From Gonocerus acuteangulatus (lineage: Eukaryota; Arthropoda; Insecta; Hemiptera; Coreidae), in NCBI GenBank assembly GCA_946811695.1, contig OX328124.1, positions 59,908,754 through 59,972,753 on the forward strand: a DNA stretch of 64,000 nt. Reading direction: 5' to 3'. The notes beneath the pieces are model-generated. The model worked only from the letters and a program-made list of their open reading frames with translations. It made no database searches and was not told the origin of the DNA. The translations under genes were made by a program, and so were the position numbers. Positions within the stretch are counted from its first letter, which is position 1, and every line of letters begins with the position of its first letter. Below are positions 57,436 through 64,000 of the stretch, one piece after another.

Positions 57436-57840
57436 TTTGGTCCATTTCTCAGACCTTAATAAGTCCTTTATGTATTTATTCTGTTAACGTTTCGGTCGTC
57501 AGGCCATTTTCAATATCTAATTTCTAGCAGCCTATTTTTTAAAACCTTTTCAGTTTAGGCCTTCTCATCCTGGAAATTCTTCTCGTAAAAACTAAATTCA
57601 AATTTTATAGGTATCTTCCAAAAGTTAAACACCACCATTTTCTTTTAAGTTTTGGAAGATACTTATAAAATTTGAATTTAGTTTTTATGAGAAGAATTGC
57701 CAGGATGACAAGGCCTAAACTGAAAAGGTTTTAAAAAAGAGGCTGCTAGAAATTAGATATTGAAAATGGCCTGAAGGCCGAAACGTTAAATGAATAAATA
57801 AATAATGGACTTATTAAGGTCTGAGGAATGGATCAAACCA
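57436..57840. mobile_element. 405-bp palindrome carrying the Penelope-type GCCGAAACGTT signature in both arms
   Basis: Arms 57436-57612 and 57645-57840 are inverse copies (shared AAACTGAAAAGGTTTTAAAA, AGACCTTAATAAGTCC and ATTGAAAATGGCCTGA). Both arms include CCGAAACGTT next to ATTGAAAATGGCCTGA, like the 3' ends of the Penelope-type insertions here. It suggests a head-to-head pair of element ends. Confidence 0.75.
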
Positions 57841-58350
57841 ATTGTGCTTTTAAATTAGACTGCCTCAGAATTCTTTCCTTTTTTGGAAGGAAAAAAGGAT
57901 AATTTTTTTAAAAAAATACAATAATTTCTTTGTTTTGAAAATTAAATCGTATCTTGGGTTTGAAGACCTATATCAAGAATTGCAAGAGATTGCTACCCGT
58001 CTTCTAAGACACTGTGTTAACTAGTACCACAGTAGTGCTTGAGTGGGTGCTTGAGTCTTCTGCGTTGTTACAATTTTTGGCAGTGCTGTCTGCGTAGCTT
58101 TCTCTCCATTAATTTCGGTCACGCCAAACGAGTTATATATTATGGGCTTGATTTTGCAATATTAATTTCGTTGCATAACGTAAGGCCCGAGCTATTTCAG
58201 TGTCTCCATTATGTTTCTGTGCATGTTTATTTATTTGTTGACGAACCAGTTAATTTCATTGAACAAAGTAGATATCACTTCAATTTATTTTACCCCTTCA
58301 TTCAGGGTCATTCCATGTCAAATCAACACACTTTTTTACCTCACCTTTTC
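57841..58350. other. Intergenic; repeat-like phrase before the inverted repeat
   Basis: A GGGTCATTCCATGTCAAATC phrase at 58306-58325, just outside the 58351 inverted repeat, resembles a widespread transposon-end motif, but I cannot name the family. No gene seen. Confidence 0.35.
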
Positions 58351-59282
58351 AGATATTAATGAAAATTGGTACACCCAAAGTAGGCGTTGGGACAAATACA
58401 AATAGCAAATTTCAAATTTTTCATCTAAAACAGTTTTCAAAATACGGCCATGTAAAGTTTTCAAAAAGCCTTCAAAATCTCGCTTTTTCAAAACATTTAA
58501 ATTCTCCTCTTCTGTTTACGTCACAAACATGGGGAAGGTGCCAATGTTTAGCTCTTTATATGCCCTTTCAAACGACATGCAGCACATGATAGGGTATGAC
58601 AACATAATTTTTTTCGAAATCAAAAATAAAATTTTGAATCTAAATATTTTCAAAAACGCATCTTTAAAAATTTTGAAAAAATTATATATAATAGGTCATA
58701 TTATTACTAATTTTTATACCAAATTTGGTTAGGGGATTGAAATGGGTTCTCAGTCAAAATAATTTAAAACCGAAGGTGGCTTTGGACTAATTTTACCTAT
58801 TTTTATATATAAAAGCTTTTTAATACATAATTGTAAAATTTAATCCAAACTTTACTGTTGCATATATTTTATAGATACTTCAACTTCATTATCTTAATTG
58901 CAAACCTTATTTAAAAAAATATTATACCTTAATAATTTGTTGTAATTAGTTTAATTTAGAATATTTGTCTAAAATTTAATGATATATTGTACTCAAAATA
59001 TTTTAATTGACTAGAAACTTAAATAAAAGATAAATATCAACAATTTACATATATATAAATGTTAAACTAATAATGTGGTTGAATATTTTACAGAGAACTT
59101 ACATAAGGTCTGCAAGTATTGGAGGTACTGGGATAACATTTCATTACTTCTTAAAATTTCATATTCGGCTCCCACGTAATTTCTCCCTTTTGGAGTTGTG
59201 GGATCAGGATCACAGTAGATAATAAATTAGTAAATAGTACATAAGTATAGTCTATGACACTAACTAGTGCCTTGGTTATATA

Positions 59283-59540
59283 ATGGACAACGACGAAGAT
59301 GAAGTAAAAGTTTCCTTCCTTCATCCCAAAGGACCTTCTCCATCATTCATCTACAGAAGAAGACTAGATATATTACGGCTCCCATTTAGTAATTTATTAT
59401 GTACTGTGAATCCCATAACTCCAAAAGCGAGAAATTACGTGGTAACCGAATATGAAATTTTAAGAAGCAATGAAATGGTATCCCAGTACCTCCAACACTT
59501 GCAGATCTTATGCAAGTTTCACTGTAAAATATTCAACCAC
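59283..59540 (+). pseudogene. Short ORF of unknown function across the spacer and right arm of the inverted repeat
   Basis: It starts in the unique spacer with Met-Asp-Asn-Asp-Glu-Asp-Glu-Val, then Phe-Leu-His-Pro-Lys-Gly-Pro-Ser-Pro-Ser-Phe, a block I recognise from uncharacterised repetitive animal ORFs, followed by Pro-x-Thr-Pro-Lys-x-Arg-Asn-Tyr. The second half lies in the right arm; the left arm encodes a diverged inverse copy (Thr-Thr-Pro-Lys-Gly-Arg-Asn-Tyr-Val) on the minus strand. The open frame continues to 59630 only through a microsatellite. Function unknown; no ATPase, nuclease or DNA-binding motif seen. Confidence 0.4.
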
Positions 59541-59552
59541 TTTAATAGTTTA

Positions 59553-59558
<6 letters not shown>

Positions 59559-59628
<70 letters not shown>
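59559..59628. repeat. (TA)n(TG)n microsatellite
   Basis: About 40 bases TA then 30 bases TG, in the right arm of the inverted repeat only. Confidence 0.95.
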
Positions 59629-59635
<7 letters not shown>

Positions 59636-60350
59636 CGATATTTATGTTTTATTTAAGTTCCTAGTCAATTAAAATATTTTTAGTACAATATATCATTAAC
59701 TTTTAGACAAATATTCTAAATAAAACTATTTATAACAAATTATTAAGGTATAATATTTTTTTAAATAAGCTTTGCAATTAAGATAATGAAGTTGAAGTGT
59801 CTATAAAATATATGCAACAGTAAAGTTTGGATTAAATTTTACAATTATGTATTAAAAAGCTTTTTTATATATAAAAATGCGTAAAATTAGTCCAAAGCCA
59901 TCTTCGGTTTTAAATTATTTTGACTAAGACCCATTTCAATCCCATTACCAAATTTAGTATAAAAATTAGTAATAATTTGACCTATTATATATAATTTTTT
60001 AAAAAAATTTAAAGATGCGTTTTTGAAAATATTTAGATTCAAAATTTTATTTTTGGTTTTGAAAAGAATTATGTTGTCATAACCTATCATGAGTTGCATG
60101 TCGTTTGACAAGGCATATTAAGAGCTGAACATAGACACCTTCCCAATGTTTGTAACGTAAACAGGGGAGGAGTTGTGACTATTTGACTGTTAAAAATTAA
60201 TTTAAATGTTTTGAAAAAGCGAGATTTTGACAGCTTTTTGAAAACTTTACATGGCCGTACTTTGAAAACCGTCTTAGATAAAAATTTGAAATTTGGTATT
60301 TTTATTTGTCCCAACGCCTACTTTGGGTGTACCAATATTCATTAATATCT

Positions 60351-60929
60351 TTGAAATTAGAAAACTATCATATACATTTTGATAATAGGCGAATCGCTAA
60401 AAAAAATGACGTATTATTTATTTTTTATTTCATGTTGGCGCAAACCTAAATTGCCTGCATTTCACTTTTACAATTAATATTTTAATATTATACAATTAGA
60501 AGCGAAAATTCTGAGTAATAATATGTAGCTTTGTAAAAATGTAATTAAGAAGAATGATAAAATCATGACTTATGAGGGGCACGTCTTTCATTCTCATCCC
60601 TACGTTTCTCCTCTCAGCGTGAAGATTTAAGTTAATGTAAACATACTTTTCTTATTTTTAATTTAAATCGATAATATTAAAATGTACCTCAACCAGGCGC
60701 TGCACTAGTAAACACAGCCCTCAGAAAGTTAGTGGTGTATGCTGCAGCATTGAATAATTTGCTTAAAATAACGTTTATAAATTCAAAATAAACACGAATA
60801 GTTGTGGTCTTTTGTAATTCCAATAAATAGTTGACTCCAATATTGAATTTATTTAGTCTTTTTGTGGAGTAAATCCCAACTTTTAATAGACCAATATTAA
60901 TTTGTTTTTACAACACATATTCCCCATTG
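60351..60929. other. Intergenic, no gene seen
   Basis: AT-rich. TTTTTACAACACATAT just before the minisatellite recurs just after it at about 61323. Confidence 0.4.
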
Positions 60930-61215
60930 GTTGGGCACCTTGATCATCGAGCTTCGTTGGGCACCTTGGTCATCGAGCTTCGTTGGGCACCTTGGTCATC
61001 GAGCTTCGTTGGGCACCTTGGTCATCGAGCTTCGTTGGGCACCTTGATCATCGAGCTTCGTTGGGCACCTTGGTCATCGAGCTTCGTTGGGCACCTTGGT
61101 CATCGAGCTTCGTTGGGCACCTTGGTCATCGAGCTTCGTTGGGCACCTTGGTCATCGAGCTTCGTTGGGCACCTTGGTCATCGAGCTTCGTTGGGCACCT
61201 TGGTCATCGAGCTTC
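60930..61215 (+). repeat. Minisatellite, 11 copies of a 26-bp unit
   Basis: The unit reads GTTGGGCACCTTGGTCATCG then AGCTTC. 286 bases equal exactly 11 units, which differ only at one G/A position (units 1 and 5 have A). Because 26 is not a multiple of three, plus-strand frames give a 26-residue periodic peptide; not a gene. Confidence 0.97.
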
Positions 61216-61572
61216 GTTGCAAGGAAGAACTAATAACAGACGGTACAGGCAAATTAGTAATTTGGATTCAGAGTAATCCCCTTCTTCTAATACCGCTCAA
61301 TTATAATACCAACCAAGGTTTATTTTTACAACACATATTTCTATTTAGATATCCATCTAGTTTCGTTGCAATATGACAAAAATTGCTCCGGTATGGGCAA
61401 ATTATGAATTTGAGTCTACGTTAAACCCTCCACCGAACAGACCGATTTTGCTGGTTAAGGAACAGGTTTAATTATTGCTATGGGATATACATATATCAAG
61501 TTCCGTACTGAAAAATCAAATACTATGGCCAATATGGGTTCGCGTTAACAGACACTTACACATGCATACCTG

Positions 61573-61574
<2 letters not shown>
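61216..61574. other. Intergenic, no feature seen
   Basis: No gene. TTTTTACAACACATAT at 61323 repeats the left flank of the minisatellite. Confidence 0.4.
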
Positions 61575-61621
<47 letters not shown>

Positions 61622-61709
61622 AAGAGAAGAAAAATATAATTAGCACTTTCTGAAGGAATGTAGCTTCCTTCGGAAATTGCTAACTATATTTTTCTTCTCT
61701 GCTTTGATC
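61575..61709. repeat. (TA)n tract and family B palindrome
   Basis: TA repeats to 61618, then arms 61619-61660 and 61666-61709 are inverse copies (AGAGAAGAAAAATATA and its complement). Each arm contains the family B TTAGCACTTTCTGAAGG / TTCCTTCGGAAATTGCTAA block. Confidence 0.82.
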
Positions 61710-62350
61710 GAAACATATTGCAAAAAAAGGTATTTACCAGAAAAGAATGTTCTTAGATTTTTCAGACAGCTGGTTAGGATGAACTAAAATAGCTAACTAC
61801 CTATATCTAAAAAGAGCTAAATATTTTACATTTAATTTTATAGTTTGTGAATAGTTATGAATTCCTGAGTGACTTCTTAAATATTTCGATTGTTATGTTT
61901 ACCGAATTTCAAAAATACTTCTTGTAATCATTCAGAAGTCATATCTAGATCCTTACAGACTATAGATCTATCTTAAAGGTTCACTTCTTTCAGGGTTTGA
62001 GTTGTTTTTCGACTCAGTCCTGTGAATAACAAAGTGCATTTCCATTTCAAATCCGGACATAAATAAGTATGCACATAGGAGATGCGGCCGCCTGCTTAAT
62101 AAATATCCCGAAGCATTCAGCTGATTCCGGGAAGGTGATGTATTAGATCTAAAAGCAATGGGAAGCTCAGTGCTCGAAAGGCCTCCGAATAAGCTACAAC
62201 AGGCACATGTCTTCTGATATCCTTAACTGCCTTCCGGATGAAGAAGATAATTACAAGGTTTGATTCTAATACAATTTATTACTATTTCCTTTTTAAAACG
62301 TTATTCAGGACGTTTTAAAGAAGAAATTTTTTTGTTTCTTGTCATTTTAG
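61710..62350. other. Intergenic, no gene seen
   Basis: No recognised coding sequence. Confidence 0.4.
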
Positions 62351-62384
62351 CTGACGAAGGCTACCAAGGAGTAGCCGAAACGTC
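62351..62384 (+). ncRNA. Hammerhead-ribozyme-like motif (copy 2)
   Basis: CTGACGA (62351-62357; position 7 is variable in hammerheads), stem II GGCTAC/GTAGCC with a 6-base loop, then GAAAC (62377-62381) and GTC. Same layout as 53416-53448 but a different stem II sequence, so the structure is kept while bases change. Stem III is minimal. No Penelope ORF is adjacent. Confidence 0.58.
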
Positions 62385-63074
62385 CTGAATATAGATTTTT
62401 TTAAAAAATCGTATTGATGTTTTCCTAGCCGAATCCCAACTATCCCCTGACTGCTTATCACCTCGATGGCTAACTATCTAATCTTCATGATAAAACGTTA
62501 TTTTTTTTATATAACTCTTTCTCAGAAGGGACCCCCCAAGAGTCCGGAGCCGATTTTGATAAAACTTTGAATATTTATTAAACACGTAAAAATAATTGTT
62601 ACGTATTTTTTTATCGGCCCAATCGTATGTTTAAGGGGTGAAACCACCCTTCCAAAGTACACCTCAAATATTCTAAAAAGGGGAGTATACAGTGGTTGAG
62701 TATCCGATTAGCTACTTTTTTTTTCTTCTGTTTCTACATCGACCTTAAGAGTTGAGAAATAAAATAAAATGCTAGGTCGAAAATGCTTTATTTTATATAT
62801 CGAGTTTAGAAAATAATATCGACATGATTCTTTCACCAATTCATCAGCAACCATGCCATGCCTCTTCAGGCATTTCCAACAGAAGAACAGCTGTGGCGTA
62901 CATACCTAGCTAAGAAGGGACCAACCCATATCCCAAATAAACACCATAATGACTGACAGGAAATACAAATTCATACTTATACAGATTTAAACTTACCGAC
63001 ACTGACACATTCATATGCGATAAGCACACATTACCGCCATATACTCATTTAATATACGAATGCACACAAAAACA
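62385..63074. other. Intergenic, no gene seen
   Basis: No supported gene or array. Confidence 0.4.
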
Positions 63075-63331
63075 GCATATCGATGGCCTAGAATGAAAAC
63101 CTTGTATCTCAAAAATAAAATTAATTAACTTTTATACCTAAATAGATGGATATTATGGTTACTGAGAAGCCCCCAAGGTTTCTATCTTCGGCGATATAGT
63201 CCAGGACGAGTAATATAGAGTTTCTTTGACACTCAAGGAATGTCAAATAGAATCTTATCCATTTAATAACGTATAAAAGTTATTACATTTTTTTTTAGAT
63301 ACGAGGTTTTCATTCTAGGCCATCGATATGC
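63075..63331. mobile_element. MITE with ~58-bp terminal inverted repeats
   Basis: Left GCATATCGATGGCCTAGAAT continues with GAAAACCTTGTATCT; the right end is its inverse (AGATACGAGGTTTTCATTCT then AGGCCATCGATATGC). 257 bp, no ORF. Target duplication unclear. Confidence 0.8.
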
Positions 63332-63349
63332 AAAAATATTTCTTTATTT

Positions 63350-63680
63350 TAATTTCTCGCAACTAAGGCGATTCAACAACATTGGACATTAATATTAAAA
63401 AAAATAATAACAAAAATATTAAAATCAATTATATTAAAGAATGGCCAATCAGTCCCAAAAATCTATTTACAGATTATTTCTTCATTTAAAATAAATTAGC
63501 CAAAAGTGTTTACCAACTGAAAGAGGAATGGGGCACTCCTGATAAGAGTATACCCCATTAATATTTAAGATAAGTTTTAAATTTGTATAATTTTATTTAT
63601 CTAATAAGAATTTTTTTATTCTCGTATATAAAAAAAAGGAATATCTTGAATCAATAACAAAATATCTAAAATGTTTTATA
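63350..63680 (-). repeat. Possible decayed LINE 3' end
   Basis: GCAACTAAGGCGATT (63359-63373) matches the loop of the LINE stem-loop at 5858-5882 (GCAACTAGGCGATT) with an A/T-rich stretch on the 3' side in minus orientation. The stem is not preserved. Confidence 0.35.
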
Positions 63681-63688
63681 CATACAAG

Positions 63689-63949
63689 ATATCGTCGATA
63701 CAAATGCAAACTAACGAATATGAAAATCACCACTTTTCAGAGTGGAAAAGCATTTATTCAAAACTTTTTTTTTTTGGACAGTCAAATATTCGGCAGATTT
63801 GACCTTTTGGTAGTAAAATACTTTCTCTTTAATAGAGTGATATAAGATTCAAAAATTTGCCGTACATAAGTCCAGCAGAAATTAGTAAAGATTGAAAATG
63901 AAAGGTGCATTTTTTCACATTCGATACTTTGCATTTGTATCGACGATAT
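63689..63949 (-). mobile_element. MITE family D, copy 2 (inverted relative to copy 1)
   Basis: Same terminal repeats as 10119-10370 (ATCGTCGATAC..GTATCGACGAT) and the same interior in reverse (GACAGTCAAATATTCGGCAG). The two copies are 53 kb apart with moderate divergence. Confidence 0.82.
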
Positions 63950-64000
63950 GTCAAAAATGGCATGGGTTGTAAAAAAAAAATATTATTATGGAAATAATGT

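Larger units (their letters stand above)
58351..60350. repeat. ~2-kb inverted repeat with 150-bp spacer
   Basis: The left arm (58351 to about 59236) and right arm (about 59387-60350) are inverse copies over almost their whole length, from GATATTAATGAA..GGTACACC at the outer ends to ATTTAGTAA / TTACTAAAT at the spacer. Arms are about 90% alike by eye, with many substitutions, so this is not a simple assembly fold-back. The right arm has an expanded (TA)n(TG)n where the left has only a few TA. Confidence 0.88.

Noticed and set aside
60927..61376. 149-codon ORF and overlapping 97-codon ORF
   Set aside because: Translation of the 26-bp minisatellite; same periodic peptide in all frames.

Overview
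This window looks like AT-rich, repeat-dominated intergenic DNA from an arthropod nuclear genome, probably an insect. The evidence is the mix of element types: a BEL/Pao LTR element, Jockey-clade non-LTR fragments, a Penelope-like GIY-YIG fragment, piggyBac and mariner relics, tRNA- and 5S-derived SINEs, many foldback elements and dozens of (TA)n tracts. I see no single-copy host gene, rRNA operon, CRISPR array or bacterial operon. Species-level placement is not possible by eye.

Layout. 1-3,030: two Jockey-clade retrotransposon relics on the minus strand (a gag fragment running off the left edge, then the reverse transcriptase part of a different copy), with a tRNA-like SINE head between them. 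5,829-6,980: 3' end of a non-LTR element with an open RNase H/zinc-knuckle ORF and a 3' stem-loop plus poly(A). 7,058-8,670: the best copy of a repeat called family A here (GC-rich terminal hairpin, TAGCGCGGTTCC ends, (TA)n interior). Parts of family A recur at about 11.2, 22.6, 23.3, 26.1, 36.2, 53-56 and 56.9 kb. 9-16 kb: MITEs, a mariner relic and an internally deleted piggyBac with TTAA on both sides. 16.9-20.2 kb: two opposed decayed copies of an unnamed conserved arthropod repeat ORF around a long-TIR palindromic element. 21-29 kb: foldback elements, a 123-bp tandem array and a 16 x 45-bp minisatellite. 29-34 kb: essentially empty. 35.0-36.0 kb: a 5S-derived SINE and a tRNA-derived SINE. 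36.5-41 kb: palindromes centred on (TA)n and a ~100-bp minisatellite.

42,845-50,914 is the one apparently intact element: a BEL/Pao retrotransposon on the minus strand. It has 621-bp LTRs that differ at one base by eye, a 5-bp target duplication (GAAGT) and a 1,766-aa polyprotein with its catalytic residues in place, so it is a very recent insertion. 53.0-56.0 kb is a family A copy split by two Penelope-type insertions, one carrying a hammerhead-ribozyme-like core, the other a GIY-YIG ORF. 58.35-60.35 kb is a ~2-kb inverted repeat around a short ORF. 60.9-64 kb holds an 11 x 26-bp minisatellite, a second hammerhead-like motif and two MITEs.

The most interesting pattern is a short 3' stem-loop followed by an A-rich tract. 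It occurs at the end of the LINE (5,858-5,882) and the tRNA-SINE (35,787-35,818), at orphan sites (10,997; 23,327; 29,688) and, in looser form, in the 5S-SINE tail. The stem bases change in compensatory pairs. This suggests that unrelated SINEs share a 3' tail with a LINE whose reverse transcriptase may mobilise them. All identifications are by reading; no database search was run.
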